Source of the DNA: Kiritimatiellia bacterium
Lineage (GTDB): Bacteria; Verrucomicrobiota; Kiritimatiellia; SLAD01
Reading direction: 5' to 3'
DNA: 29,467 nucleotides
Assembly (NCBI GenBank): GCA_007125875.1
Contig: SLCI01000220.1
Coordinates: forward strand, 1 to 29,467
Shown here: piece by piece, positions 6,675-15,142 of the stretch
Position numbering within the stretch: the first letter of the stretch is position 1
How the letters are laid out: each line of letters starts with the position of its first letter
Translations under genes and position numbers: made by a program
Notes under the pieces: generated by a model
Told to the model about the DNA's origin: nothing
The model's input: only the letters and a program-made list of their open reading frames with translations
Databases searched by the model: none

Positions 6675-8852
6675 TCAGGCCTGTAGATCGAAGCGGTCCG
6701 CGTTCATGACCTTCGTCCAAGCGGCCACAAAGTCCTGCACCATCTTCTCTTTACTGTCGTCCTGTGCGTAAACCTCCGCATAAGCACGTAGGATGGAATT
6801 GGAGCCGAATACGAGATCAACCCGTGTGGCGGTCCATTTTACTTCATCCATTTCGCGATTGCGGATTTCGTATACGTTTTCGCCGGCGGGCTTCCACGTA
6901 TACTGCATATCGGTCAGATTGACGAAGAAGTCATTCGTTAACGCGCCCGGCTGATCGGTAAAGACCCCGTGTTGCGAACCGCCGTGATTGGTGCCGATTA
7001 CGCGCATACCACCGACCAAAACCGTCATCTCATGAGCCGTTAAACCCATCAACTGCGTGCGGTCTAGCAGGAGCTCTTCCGGTGTCACGGCGTAGTCCTT
7101 TTTGACCCAATTGCGATAGCCATCAGCGAGCGGCTCGAGCACCGCGAACGATTCCGCATCCGTCTGCTCGTCTGTGGCATCACCGCGACCGGGCGAAAAG
7201 GGTACGACTACATCTACGCCTGCCGCCTTGGCTGCTTGTTCAATGCCCACATTACCGGCCAGCACGATCACATCCGCCAGGCTAGCGCCACTTTCGGCCG
7301 CGATCGGTTCGAGCACGGATAATACGCGGGCGAGGCGTTCCGGCTCGTTACCCGCCCAGTCCTTTTGCGGGGCAAGCCGAATGCGCGCGCCATTGGCCCC
7401 ACCGCGTTTATCGGAGTCACGGTAGGTGCGGGCACTATCCCATGCCGTCGCAACCATTTCGCTGACACTCAGACCACTGGCGGCGATTAGCTGTTTCACG
7501 GCATCTACATCGTAGTCCGTATTGCCTGCGGGTACTGGATCCTGCCAAATCAGCTCCTCCGCCGGAACGTCGGGACCGATGTAGCGGGCTTTGGGCCCCA
7601 TGTCGCGATGCGTCAGTTTAAACCAAGCGCGCGCAAAGACGTCTGCGAAGTAGTCGGGATCTTTGTAGAAGCGGTCCGAAATCTTGCGATATTCCGGATC
7701 CATCTTCATCGCCATATCGGCGTCCGTCATGATTGGATTGCGGCGGATGGAAGGATCCTCCGCATCGACCGGCTTATCCTCTTCTTTGATGTCAATGGGT
7801 TCCCACTGCCACGCGCCAGCAGGGCTCTTCTTCAACTCCCATTCATGGTTGAGCAGTAGATGGAAATAGCCATTGTCCCACTTGGTGGGATGGGTCGTCC
7901 ATGCGCCCTCCAAGCCGCTGGAAACCGTATCGCTCCCTATTCCTCGCTTGGTTTTGTTCAACCAACCGAAGCCTTGATCCTCGATTTCGGCCCCTTCGGG
8001 TTCTGGTCCAAGCAGCTCGACGTCGCCGTTGCCATGACATTTACCGACGGTATGGCCGCCTGCGGTTAAGGCGACGGTTTCTTCGTCATTCATGGCCATC
8101 CGGGCAAAAGTTTCCCGTACATCGTGCGCCGTCTTCAGCGGATCGGGGTTCCCGTCGACGCCCTCGGGATTGACGTAGATCAAGCCCATCATGACGGCGG
8201 CGAGCGGATTTTCCAGCTCGCGATCACCTGTATAGCGGCTCTCGGGGTTATCTGTGGGGGCGAGCCATTCCTTTTCCGAGCCCCAATAAGTATCTTTTTC
8301 TGGGTGCCAGATGTCTTCGCGGCCGAACGCGAATCCGAAGGTTTTGAGTCCCATCGATTCGTACGCGATTGTACCGGCGTAGGCCAACAGATCCGCCCAG
8401 CTCAGTTTGTTGCCGTATTTCTTTTTGATCGGCCACAGCAAACGACGCGCTTTATCCAGATTCACGTTGTCCGGCCAAGAGTTGAGTGGGGCAAACCGGA
8501 GATTACCGGTGCCCGCACCGCCACGTCCGTCAGCGATGCGATAGGTGCCCGCAGCGTGCCACGACATACGAATCATCAAGCCCCCATAATGTCCCCAATC
8601 CGCTGGCCACCAACTTTGGCTATTGGTCATAAGGGCATGCAAATCTTCTTTGAGTGCGGCCACATCGAGCGTTTTGACCGCTTCACGATAATTGAAATCG
8701 GCCGGCAAGGGATTCGTCTTGCGGTCATGCTGGTGCAGAATATCCAGATTCAGCGATTTGGGCCACCAGTCCATGTTTGCTGCGGCCTGCGTGGTTGCGC
8801 CGCCATGAATTACGGGGCATTTGCCACTCGTATTCGCTTCGCCTTTGCTCAT
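6675..8852 (-). CDS. katG: Catalase-peroxidase KatG
   Basis: This is a bifunctional haem enzyme that removes hydrogen peroxide by catalase and peroxidase reactions, normally cytoplasmic. The 725-residue length is typical. All key residues are visible: distal-site R95, W98 and H99 (MIRMSWHAAGTYR), Y226 (GLIYVNPEG) and M252 (RMAMNDEE) for the Trp-Tyr-Met adduct, and proximal haem ligand H267 (ALTAGGHTVGKCHG). The C-terminal half is the usual degenerate duplicate domain. The start MSKGEANTSG is supported by AAAGGA 8 nt upstream. It lies 71 nt after fic on the same strand. A CCACA-TAG-TGTGG palindrome (8893-8905) in that gap is a possible operator, but I see no clear OxyR or PerR box. There are no signs of decay. 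Confidence 0.98.
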   Translation of the reverse strand: MSKGEANTSGKCPVIHGGATTQAAANMDWWPKSLNLDILHQHDRKTNPLPADFNYREAVKTLDVAALKEDLHALMTNSQSWWPADWGHYGGLMIRMSWHAAGTYRIADGRGGAGTGNLRFAPLNSWPDNVNLDKARRLLWPIKKKYGNKLSWADLLAYAGTIAYESMGLKTFGFAFGREDIWHPEKDTYWGSEKEWLAPTDNPESRYTGDRELENPLAAVMMGLIYVNPEGVDGNPDPLKTAHDVRETFARMAMNDEETVALTAGGHTVGKCHGNGDVELLGPEPEGAEIEDQGFGWLNKTKRGIGSDTVSSGLEGAWTTHPTKWDNGYFHLLLNHEWELKKSPAGAWQWEPIDIKEEDKPVDAEDPSIRRNPIMTDADMAMKMDPEYRKISDRFYKDPDYFADVFARAWFKLTHRDMGPKARYIGPDVPAEELIWQDPVPAGNTDYDVDAVKQLIAASGLSVSEMVATAWDSARTYRDSDKRGGANGARIRLAPQKDWAGNEPERLARVLSVLEPIAAESGASLADVIVLAGNVGIEQAAKAAGVDVVVPFSPGRGDATDEQTDAESFAVLEPLADGYRNWVKKDYAVTPEELLLDRTQLMGLTAHEMTVLVGGMRVIGTNHGGSQHGVFTDQPGALTNDFFVNLTDMQYTWKPAGENVYEIRNREMDEVKWTATRVDLVFGSNSILRAYAEVYAQDDSKEKMVQDFVAAWTKVMNADRFDLQA

Positions 8853-8923
8853 GTTTACGTTCCTTTCTTTTGTTCAAGTCAGACTAGATTGGCCACATAG
8901 TGTGGAGTACAAGTCGAGACGCT

Positions 8924-9742
8924 TCAATCTTTTGCGTACGGTTTTAAGTCGCGATCTTCATCACCGAAGTCATGGTCAACATCTCGAAGCAGACGAGCGA
9001 GCAGAAATCCAGTGCTCGCCTTTACACGCCTCAGTTCATCCTCAAAAAACGTCTGCGTTGAAGGATGAAATACATCCGGTTGATCTTCTAGTTCCCGAAA
9101 GCTCTCGCTGATATAGCGGATGTAGCGGCGACGGTCGGATAGCCCATAAATAAAGATGGGGGGATAGAGCTCATACATCAGCAGCCAATTTTTGGCCATG
9201 CGCCCGATACGTCCATTTCCGTCCACGAAGGGATGGATGCGAATCAGCTCATGATGCAGCCAGATCCCTCGGATTAATGGATGAGGGATCGTCGGTAGGA
9301 GGCTGAATAGCTCGTGAACCAGCCCGTCAATCAAACGCGATTCCGGCGCGAGATAGGCACCGACTTGAACCAACGTATCGCGGTACCGATTCGGATGGCG
9401 CGCTGCAGCTTCAGGCGCAACGGATCGAAACATTCGAAACAGATCCACCGCATTTCCGATGCAAACGCCGGAGCGGATCTCTTCAACCATCAGCTCCATG
9501 GCCTCCTCCAAATGCGTGAGATAGGCGCGGGCCTCTTCTTCGGTCTGGGCTTCCTGCTGCGCATTTTTGAAGCTCAGCACATCGCGCAGGTGCTGTATGG
9601 CGGCATAATAGCGTTGTAATAATGTTGTCGCCTGAAGCTCGGGCGTGAAGACCAACGTGCGATAGATCGTTTTCATGTCGGTCTCGATCTCATCCATCAT
9701 CGCAAAATGCTTCGGCAAAATGTCTGGCTGTAACAGTTTCAT
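8924..9742 (-). CDS. Fic family protein (probable AMPylating enzyme)
   Basis: Fic-domain enzymes transfer AMP or another phosphate-containing group onto hydroxyl side chains of target proteins. The 272-residue protein contains the full catalytic motif HPFVDGNGRIGR (H170 to R181), preceded by a flap-like segment (IPHPLIRGIWLHHELI). The N-terminal 100 residues are helical and carry no clear (S/T)xxxE(G/N) inhibitory motif that I can recognise, and there is no short antitoxin-like gene beside it. I chose the start at 9742 (MKLLQPDIL) because GAGG lies 8 nt upstream; the frame continues to 9868 but that part looks non-coding. Palindromic repeats lie upstream. The target is unknown. Confidence 0.9.
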   Translation of the reverse strand: MKLLQPDILPKHFAMMDEIETDMKTIYRTLVFTPELQATTLLQRYYAAIQHLRDVLSFKNAQQEAQTEEEARAYLTHLEEAMELMVEEIRSGVCIGNAVDLFRMFRSVAPEAAARHPNRYRDTLVQVGAYLAPESRLIDGLVHELFSLLPTIPHPLIRGIWLHHELIRIHPFVDGNGRIGRMAKNWLLMYELYPPIFIYGLSDRRRYIRYISESFRELEDQPDVFHPSTQTFFEDELRRVKASTGFLLARLLRDVDHDFGDEDRDLKPYAKD

Positions 9743-9857
9743 GTCATATCCCTCGCAGGACAGACATGTCGAGAGAGTCCGGCGTTCAGCAAAATCGCGT
9801 GTACTTCGGCTAGGGCAAGCGCATCTAAATTCCTTGTCTTTCGCAATTCTGGATCCG

Positions 9858-9882
9858 GCGACCCGCAAGCGGACGCCCTACA
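9858..9882 (-). repeat. Repeat family D, degenerate inverted copy
   Basis: On the minus strand this reads TGTAGGGCGTCCGCTTGCGG, the family D TGTAGGG head followed by a GCTTGCGG tail as in the neighbouring copy. It faces away from the copy at 9898-9920, so the two form a head-to-head pair. Confidence 0.5.
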
Positions 9883-9897
9883 TGCGCTGATTTCGAC

Positions 9898-9920
9898 TTG
9901 TAGGGCCGGCGCTTGCGCCG
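9898..9920 (+). repeat. Repeat family D, copy 2
   Basis: The conserved TTGTAGGG head is followed by the hairpin CGGCGC-TT-GCGCCG (9907-9920). The head is identical to copies 1 and 3, but the stem sequence differs while remaining self-complementary. Confidence 0.7.
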
Positions 9921-10072
9921 CGCCGTGATCGAAAACAGAGTAATTAAAGGGATATTAGATGCGTTTGTCCTGTGCTTCGACTTATTCGGTAAATAAAGGT
10001 ATCTGCTATTGTTGAATACGTCCTAACAGTCTACCATATCCGCCTACTGATTCGTTTTCGATCCGCGACACC

Positions 10073-10912
10073 ATGAACATCAACATTGAGTATGAGGCGA
10101 TTTACCACTACGAATCATCGGTTTCGCTGTCGCCTCACATCGTCCGTATCTTTCCGCGGCGTGATATGTTTACACGTCTTGTCGCTCAGACATTTCACTG
10201 TGGGGGTGGGGCGAGTGTTCAGTTTCAGCGTGATGTGCATGACAATGATACCGCTTTTTGCTTTTTCCCCGCTGACACGCATCAGTTCGATATCAGATAT
10301 TCCGCAAAGCTCGAGATAACGCCCAGAAATCCCTTGGACTTTCTGCTGGATTCGCACGGCCTAAATTTGCCGCCGGTATATTCTGCTTCCGAGTTAGGAT
10401 TGCTGATGCCTCATCTGTACACAAACTTTGCGGACCCGCTACCTGCTCCGCTTGCACCGGTCCCTGGACGCCCGACCGTGGATACATTGATGACGATGCT
10501 GCGCTGGATGAACGATCAGATCCAGTACGAGCGGCGCGATGAAGGGGATCCGATGCCTCCGGCGCAGTTACTCGCCAAGCGGGTCGGCTCATGTCGAGAC
10601 TACATGGCGCTGCTGGTGGAGGCTCTTCGTCAAAACGGCGTGGCGGCCCGATTGGTTAGTGGGTACCTTTGGGAGGACCCCACATTGACCCGACGCGTGG
10701 CCGATGACGCCTTGCATGCCTGGGTCGAAGCGTACCTACCCGGTGCAGGTTGGCTGGGACTGGATCCTACGAACGGAGTTTTTTGCGATCACCACGCTAT
10801 TCCAACCGCCGCGGGGTTGGTGCCGGACGATATTTCACCCGTTAGTGGCACCTACTATGGTGAACAGCAAATCCCAAGCCGACTGGATACACGATTGACC
10901 GTTGGACCATGA
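10073..10912 (+). CDS. Transglutaminase-like cysteine protease family protein
   Basis: This 279-residue protein has the bacterial transglutaminase N-terminal beta domain (about 1-90, starting YEAIYHYESSVSLSPHIVRIFPR). A transglutaminase-like core follows with the catalytic triad visible: C174 (GSCRDYMALLVEALR), H215 (DDALHAWVEAYLP) and D231 (GLDPTNG). Most bacterial members are peptidases or amidases rather than cross-linking enzymes, and the substrate here is unknown. No signal peptide is present, so it should be cytoplasmic. In many genomes such genes sit beside alpha-E or circularly permuted ATP-grasp genes, but not here. The start is the first ATG of the frame with only a weak ribosome-binding site. 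It converges on trmB with 42 nt between them. Confidence 0.88.
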   Translation: MNINIEYEAIYHYESSVSLSPHIVRIFPRRDMFTRLVAQTFHCGGGASVQFQRDVHDNDTAFCFFPADTHQFDIRYSAKLEITPRNPLDFLLDSHGLNLPPVYSASELGLLMPHLYTNFADPLPAPLAPVPGRPTVDTLMTMLRWMNDQIQYERRDEGDPMPPAQLLAKRVGSCRDYMALLVEALRQNGVAARLVSGYLWEDPTLTRRVADDALHAWVEAYLPGAGWLGLDPTNGVFCDHHAIPTAAGLVPDDISPVSGTYYGEQQIPSRLDTRLTVGP

Positions 10913-10954
10913 ACAAGGTTCGAGACCTCGCGCGCGAACGACCCCGATTGCGCA

Positions 10955-11557
10955 TCATCCCTTACGGATAAACGTGGCGCGACCAATCGGTTTGTGTTCG
11001 ATGAAGAGCAACTCAAAGTCCGTGCGCTCTTCTTCCGTGGGCTCCCATGCCTCAGTTTCTTCGAAGCGTTCGGCGTGTGCCCGCATGACGTCCACAATCT
11101 CGTCGAAATAGGGCAGGTGATCTGTAGCAATGTGGACCGGTGCGCCAGGCTTCATTGTGCGATATAACGCATCGATGAAGCGGGGATTAAACAGGCGATG
11201 ATCATGATGCTTCTTCTTGGGCCAGGGATCGGGAAACAAAATGTAATAGGCGGATATGCTCTCGGCCGGGATCAGATAGGAAACGGCGTAATAGGCTTCC
11301 ATCCGCAGTAATCGGATGTTGTTCAGTCCATTCCGCTCGGCCTTTCGGTCTACTTTTCGGATTCGACGCAACATCCGATCGATTCCGAGATAATTGATTT
11401 CCGGATGTGCCTGAGCACGCGCCAGCAGGAAGCGGCCTTTACCGCTGCCGAGATCCAGCTCGATGGGGCGATGGTTATTACCAAAAGCCGCATCTAAATC
11501 GAGCGGCTGAAGCACTTGCTCGGGGTAGATTCGTTGGCTGGTTTCGGGACGGTTCAT
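10955..11557 (-). CDS. trmB: tRNA (guanine-N7)-methyltransferase TrmB
   Basis: It methylates N7 of guanosine 46 in the tRNA variable loop using S-adenosylmethionine. The 200-residue protein has the SAM-binding motif ELDLGSGKGRFLL (33-45), the family signature FPDPWPKKKHHDHRL (108-122) and the ATDHLPYF block (144-151), all in normal order and at normal length. Its ATG overlaps the pepF stop codon by 4 nt (ATGA), so the two genes are translationally coupled and trmB is second in the unit. No terminator is apparent in the short gap before the convergent transglutaminase-like gene. Confidence 0.96.
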   Translation of the reverse strand: MNRPETSQRIYPEQVLQPLDLDAAFGNNHRPIELDLGSGKGRFLLARAQAHPEINYLGIDRMLRRIRKVDRKAERNGLNNIRLLRMEAYYAVSYLIPAESISAYYILFPDPWPKKKHHDHRLFNPRFIDALYRTMKPGAPVHIATDHLPYFDEIVDVMRAHAERFEETEAWEPTEEERTDFELLFIEHKPIGRATFIRKG

Positions 11558-13356
11558 GTCGAAAGTATGACCGACTCAAGCTGGTCAACGAGATCGCTGA
11601 ATCGTTTTAAGGCAGCCTGCACGGGATCTGGAGTAGTCATGTCCACGCCGGCATCACGCAATTGTTCGAGCGGAAACTTGCTGCCGCCAGATTTCAGAAA
11701 ATTCAAATAGCGATCGAGTGCCGCAGGATCGCCCGCTTTCACTGCTTGATACAGTGCGATCGCCGCCGCCAGACCAGTAGCGTATTTGTACACATAAAAA
11801 GCGGAATAGAAGTGCGGGACGCGCAAACCTTCCAAGGCGCTGTGTGCTTCCAGCGGAATGGCCTCGCCAAAATACTTTTTCAGTAGCTCCTCGTAAACCG
11901 CAGTTAACGAGTCAATTGTGAGCGGTTCATTCTGCTCCACCATCGCGTGGGTGCGGTGCTCAAATTCTGCGAACATCGTCTGCCGAAACAAGGTCGCCAA
12001 GATGTCGTCGATCTGCTTGTTGATTAAGTAGGCCTTCAGTGAGTCATCATCCGATTGGGCGATCAAATGATCTGCCAAGCACTGCTCATTGAAGGTGGAG
12101 GCGACCTCGGCCACAAAGATGGTGTAGCCATAGTCCTGGAACGGATTGTTCCGGACGCTATACCAAGAATGCATCGAGTGGCCCGCTTCGTGTGTGAGTG
12201 TAAACACATCGTTGAGCACGTCATCGTTATAGTTCATCAAGATGTACGGGTCCCCATGATAAGAGGCCGCGGAAAATGCGCCGGAGCGTTTCCCCTTATT
12301 CTCATACCGATCCACCCAGCGCCCCAGTAATCCCTCACGCAGGGTGGAGACATAGTGATCGCCCAGCACGTGCAGTGAATCTGTGACCAAGTCAACCGCT
12401 TCTTCATAGGTATAGCGTGTTTTGACGTCCCGCATAAGTGGCACACGGGTGTCGTACAGACGAAGCTCGTCCAGTCCCAATGCGCGTCGCCGCAAATCGT
12501 AATATCGGTGCAGAGCGGGTAAGGCATCGTGTACGGATGCGATCAACTGGTCATAGACCGATACGGGCACATCATCATCAAACAGATGTGCCTCTCGACT
12601 GGACGCAAAGTTACGCACGCGGGCGCTATAAACATCGAGCTGAACGCTGCCATTGTACAGGGCCGCTAAGGTGTGGCGATGATTATGAAATGACTCAAGA
12701 TATTGTGTATATGTCTTTTCGCGAACAGAGCGATCCTCATGTTGCATCAATCCGGCATAGGTGCCATGCGTTAGGGTGCGTTCGCCGTCCGGTGTCGAGA
12801 CCGTGCCGAACGTCATGTCCACATCGGTCAGGGCATTGAATCCTTGCCGCGCGGTTTGGCTGAATTCGCTCTGCATTGCCAGCAACCGCTCCTCAGCTGC
12901 GGAGAGAACGTGTGGCTTATAGCGCAGTAGCTTGCGGAGATAGATGCGGTAAGGTTCAAGTTGTTCCGTCTGCAGCCACTCGTTCATCGTTTGGTCAGGA
13001 ATAGCCTGAATCTCTGGTGTCACAAAGCTCGAGAGGGCGGCGTATCGCGTCGCTACCGCCTGAAAGCGTGCCAACCGACCCTGCGCCACGCTATTCCCCA
13101 TATCTTCGCTGACGCGCAAGAAGGCATAATAGCTCAACCGCTCCGTTGTTTGCGCGAGATCCATCATAAGATCCAATGCTTCGCGCAATTGCTCGGCGGA
13201 TTTTCCCAGCTCACCTTGGAAAGCTTCGATACGGGGATAGCGTTTCTCGAAGGAGGCTAGGCTCTCTTCCCATGTCGCATCATCAGGGAACAAAGCCTGC
13301 AGGTTCCATTGATGTTCGGTAGGGACTTCTGAGCGTGGCGGCGGTGAGTTGGACAT
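11554..13356 (-). CDS. pepF: Oligoendopeptidase F (M3 family zinc peptidase)
   Basis: This cytoplasmic metallopeptidase cleaves short peptides internally. The 600-residue length is typical of PepF. The zinc-binding motif HEAGHSMHSWYS sits near residue 388, and a downstream glutamate ligand lies in the segment FVAEVASTFNEQ. The N-terminal helical region (TERLSYYAFLRVSEDMGN) and the C-terminal ALYQAVKAGDPAALDRYLNFLKSGGS stretch are also typical. AAGGA lies about 11 nt before the ATG. It is upstream of and overlaps trmB by 4 nt. The upstream fba gene ends in its own terminator, so pepF-trmB probably has its own promoter in 13357-13456, although I could not identify one. Confidence 0.97.
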   Translation of the reverse strand: MSNSPPPRSEVPTEHQWNLQALFPDDATWEESLASFEKRYPRIEAFQGELGKSAEQLREALDLMMDLAQTTERLSYYAFLRVSEDMGNSVAQGRLARFQAVATRYAALSSFVTPEIQAIPDQTMNEWLQTEQLEPYRIYLRKLLRYKPHVLSAAEERLLAMQSEFSQTARQGFNALTDVDMTFGTVSTPDGERTLTHGTYAGLMQHEDRSVREKTYTQYLESFHNHRHTLAALYNGSVQLDVYSARVRNFASSREAHLFDDDVPVSVYDQLIASVHDALPALHRYYDLRRRALGLDELRLYDTRVPLMRDVKTRYTYEEAVDLVTDSLHVLGDHYVSTLREGLLGRWVDRYENKGKRSGAFSAASYHGDPYILMNYNDDVLNDVFTLTHEAGHSMHSWYSVRNNPFQDYGYTIFVAEVASTFNEQCLADHLIAQSDDDSLKAYLINKQIDDILATLFRQTMFAEFEHRTHAMVEQNEPLTIDSLTAVYEELLKKYFGEAIPLEAHSALEGLRVPHFYSAFYVYKYATGLAAAIALYQAVKAGDPAALDRYLNFLKSGGSKFPLEQLRDAGVDMTTPDPVQAALKRFSDLVDQLESVILST

Positions 13357-13456
13357 CTAGACGAATCCTTTGGTTTACGGTCACATATTTTGAGGTGCGA
13401 AAGTACAAAGAGAGGATGTAGCTGTCGATGTCTTTCAGCGCCATGAGGCTTGTATG

Positions 13457-13494
13457 AAAAGAAAACGGCGACTGCCACGCTGGGCAGTCGCCGT
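13457..13494 (-). terminator. Rho-independent terminator of fba
   Basis: On the minus strand ACGGCGACTGCC (13494-13483), a 6-nt loop and the exact complement GGCAGTCGCCGT (13476-13465) form a 12-bp perfect stem. It is followed at once by TTTCTTTT. It begins about 25 nt beyond the fba stop codon, so it should separate fba from pepF-trmB. Confidence 0.9.
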
Positions 13495-13519
13495 CTCCCG
13501 ATAAGTCACACGCGAACAA

Positions 13520-14554
13520 TTAGTAGCGGGAAGCCATTTCTTCGAGCGTGATCGGCTTGATCTTGCTCGCGTTGCCGGCTTGGCCGAAGGCAATCATACG
13601 GTCGATACAAACCTTCTTCATCGCTTCACGCGCGGGCTTCAGATAGTCGCGCGGATCGAATTTGTCTGGCTTCTCTGTGAAGACCTTACGGATAGCGCCC
13701 GTGATCGCCAGACGATTGTCGGTGTCCACGTTGATCTTGCGCACGCCATGCTTGATGCCGCGTTGGATCTCTTCCACCGGCACGCCCCACGTCGGCTTGA
13801 GCTGGCCACCATTTTCATTGATGATGTCTTGCAGGTACTGCTCGACGGAGGAGGAACCGTGCATCACCAAGTGCGTATTCGGCAATTTCTTGTGAATGTT
13901 GATGATCGTGTCCATCGACAGCACATCACCATCGGGTGCGCGGGTAAACTTATAGGCGCCATGGCTTGTGCCAATCGCGACGGCCAGCGCGTCCACGCCC
14001 GTTTCGGCCACGAAACGCTCGGCCTCATCCGGATCGGTTAGCAACTGCGAATGATCGAGTTTGCCCTCAAAACCATGTCCGTCTTCCTTTTCGCCTTCGC
14101 CGGTCTCCAAGGAACCGAGGCAGCCCAATTCACCTTCCACGGAAACGCCGAGCTTGTGCGCCATTTCCACCACTTCACGCGTCACACGCGCGTTGTATTC
14201 GAAATCGCCGGGTGTCTTGCCATCCTCCTGCAGCGAACCATCCATCATTACAGAGGTGAAACCGTTGTCGATTGCACTCTTACAGGTCGCCGGGCTGTTG
14301 CCGTGATCCAAGTGCATGGCAATCGGAATGTCCGGGTACAATTCGGCTGCAGCCAGCATCAAGTGGCGCAGGTAATTGTCTTGTGAATACGAGCGGGCGC
14401 CGCGGGAAGCCTGGATGATCACCGGGGAATCGGTTTCCTTGGCGGCCTCCATAATGGCCTGGATTTGCTCCATATTGTTAACGTTAAATGCTGCCAAGCC
14501 GTAATCGTTTTCGGCCGCATGGTCGAGCAATTGACGCATAGGTACGAGTGACAT
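13520..14554 (-). CDS. fba: Class II fructose-1,6-bisphosphate aldolase (Calvin-cycle subtype)
   Basis: This zinc-dependent enzyme cleaves fructose 1,6-bisphosphate in glycolysis and runs in reverse in gluconeogenesis or the Calvin cycle. The 344-residue protein begins MSLVPMRQLLDHAAENDYGLAAFNVNN, characteristic of the CbbA-like class II subtype. Visible active-site elements are D83 and H84 (AMHLDHGN), E142 (VEGELG), H198 (IGTSHGAYKF) and H232 (LVMHGSSS). AAGGAG lies 8 nt before the start. No other Calvin-cycle gene is present, so autotrophy is not implied. The gene is monocistronic between a putative promoter (14628-14655) and a strong terminator. Confidence 0.97.
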   Translation of the reverse strand: MSLVPMRQLLDHAAENDYGLAAFNVNNMEQIQAIMEAAKETDSPVIIQASRGARSYSQDNYLRHLMLAAAELYPDIPIAMHLDHGNSPATCKSAIDNGFTSVMMDGSLQEDGKTPGDFEYNARVTREVVEMAHKLGVSVEGELGCLGSLETGEGEKEDGHGFEGKLDHSQLLTDPDEAERFVAETGVDALAVAIGTSHGAYKFTRAPDGDVLSMDTIINIHKKLPNTHLVMHGSSSVEQYLQDIINENGGQLKPTWGVPVEEIQRGIKHGVRKINVDTDNRLAITGAIRKVFTEKPDKFDPRDYLKPAREAMKKVCIDRMIAFGQAGNASKIKPITLEEMASRY

Positions 14555-14627
14555 GAACTTTCTCCTTCTTCGGGTTTCTACTGAGCGGGCAAAAGACTAC
14601 ACCGCCGTCTACTTTTCGTTGGGCTGT

Positions 14628-14655
14628 ACATTAATCCGGTCATAAGTGGCGTCAA
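14628..14655 (-). promoter_or_regulatory. Putative sigma-70-like promoter of fba
   Basis: On the minus strand TTGACG (14655-14650), a 16-nt spacer and TAATGT (14633-14628) lie about 75 nt upstream of the fba start. The -35 box matches 5 of 6 consensus positions and the -10 box 4 of 6. The position fits, but the -10 match is weak. Confidence 0.4.
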
Positions 14656-14663
14656 GCACGGAA

Positions 14664-14680
14664 ACGGGCATTTAGCCCGT
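14664..14680 (-). repeat. Repeat family C, copy 1
   Basis: The hairpin ACGGGC-ATTTA-GCCCGT reads CGGGCTAAATGCCCG on the minus strand. An almost identical unit, CGGGCTAAATGTCCG, occurs at 27484-27498 on the plus strand. Both lie in the same gap as a family B repeat. Confidence 0.5.
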
Positions 14681-14735
14681 GTCTAAGGCCTTAAACGGCC
14701 ATTGTCATTGCTATTCGTGGATTATCCCGCGGTTT

Positions 14736-14755
14736 CGGGGTGTGCCCCGTTTTTC
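14736..14755 (+). terminator. Terminator-like hairpin without an obvious upstream gene
   Basis: CGGGG-TGTG-CCCCG is followed by TTTTTC on the plus strand. No plus-strand gene lies upstream for over 3.8 kb, so it may terminate antisense transcription, an unseen small RNA, or be just another repeat component. Confidence 0.3.
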
Positions 14756-14806
14756 GTATCGGGGGCGACCCGACCGGACTGTTTGCAGCTCCGGGACTGG
14801 CTCCAC

Positions 14807-14834
14807 GCCCCCAGCGAGCTTGCCTCGCTGGAGC
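14807..14834 (+). repeat. Repeat family B, copy 1
   Basis: The stem CCAGCGAG (14811-14818) and CTCGCTGG (14824-14831), with loop CTTGC, is flanked by GCCC and AGC. The downstream GGAGCGAGT/ACTCGCTCC pair (14830-14838 and 14855-14863) offers a competing hairpin. Confidence 0.8.
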
Positions 14835-14906
14835 GAGTGCAGAGGAAGCGCCGGACTCGCTCCAATCGATTTCTGACCTTAAACCATACCATCTTTTGAA
14901 CCTTTT

Positions 14907-14934
14907 GCTCCAGCGGGACAAGCCCGCTGGGGGC
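14907..14934 (-). repeat. Repeat family B, copy 2 (inverted)
   Basis: On the minus strand this matches copy 1 across the whole 28-nt unit, with the stem CCAGCGGG/CCCGCTGG and loop CTTGT. The A-T pair of copy 1 near the loop is a G-C pair here, a compensatory change. It faces copy 1 at a distance of about 70 nt. Confidence 0.8.
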
Positions 14935-15142
14935 ATTTCGCTCGTCATGCAGGGCCGTCGCTTGCCACGCGCCGGGAACGATCAGCGTTCCCTGTAGTCA
15001 GGATGCTTCCGGGCTGAACCGCAATGCGGTAGACAAGTTTCCCTCTGCTTGTTAATCTGCCCCCTGATTTGTGTGCCGCAACAAGTATGGTGGCAACGTT
15101 AAGCGGTCAATGGGGCGGAGAATCCATTCAGGAGATCAAATA

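Larger units (their letters stand above)
9743..10072. other. Gene-free interval between divergent fic and transglutaminase-like genes
   Basis: These 330 nt should hold the promoters of both flanking genes. The fic-proximal part carries an outward-facing pair of family D elements (CCCTACA at 9876-9882 and TTGTAGGG at 9898-9905). The remainder (about 9930-10060) is AT-richer and is the likely promoter zone for the plus-strand gene, but no -35/-10 pair convinced me. No tRNA or small gene is visible. Confidence 0.6.
14555..15142. other. Gene-free interval with palindromic repeats and the accB leader
   Basis: This 588-nt gap between the divergent genes fba and accB shows no convincing gene. It holds the fba promoter region, one family C hairpin (14664-14680), a CGGGG-TGTG-CCCCG hairpin with a T-run (14736-14755), and an inverted pair of family B repeats (14807-14834 and 14907-14934). 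The accB leader follows, with a small ACCGC-AAT-GCGGT hairpin (15016-15028). Short open frames that cross the repeats look spurious. Confidence 0.7.

Noticed and set aside
6297..6720. Short open frames across the family A repeats
   Set aside because: The same peptide pieces recur because the DNA repeat recurs (SQSSALQ-like). No independent coding evidence.
8124..8900. 258-residue open frame on the plus strand
   Set aside because: It lies antisense within katG, a perfectly intact gene, and its translation shows no domain. It is a shadow of katG codon bias.
8893..8905. CCACA-TAG-TGTGG palindrome as a peroxide-responsive operator of katG
   Set aside because: A 5-bp palindrome alone is not distinctive, and it matches no OxyR, PerR or Fur consensus I know. 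Mentioned only under katG.
9930..10072. Promoter of the transglutaminase-like gene
   Set aside because: Several TA-rich hexamers exist (TAAATA, TATTGT), but none pairs with a credible -35 at 15-19 nt.
14679..14997. Several short open frames on both strands
   Set aside because: They translate the family B palindromes and change content with frame; none has a ribosome-binding site or protein-like character.
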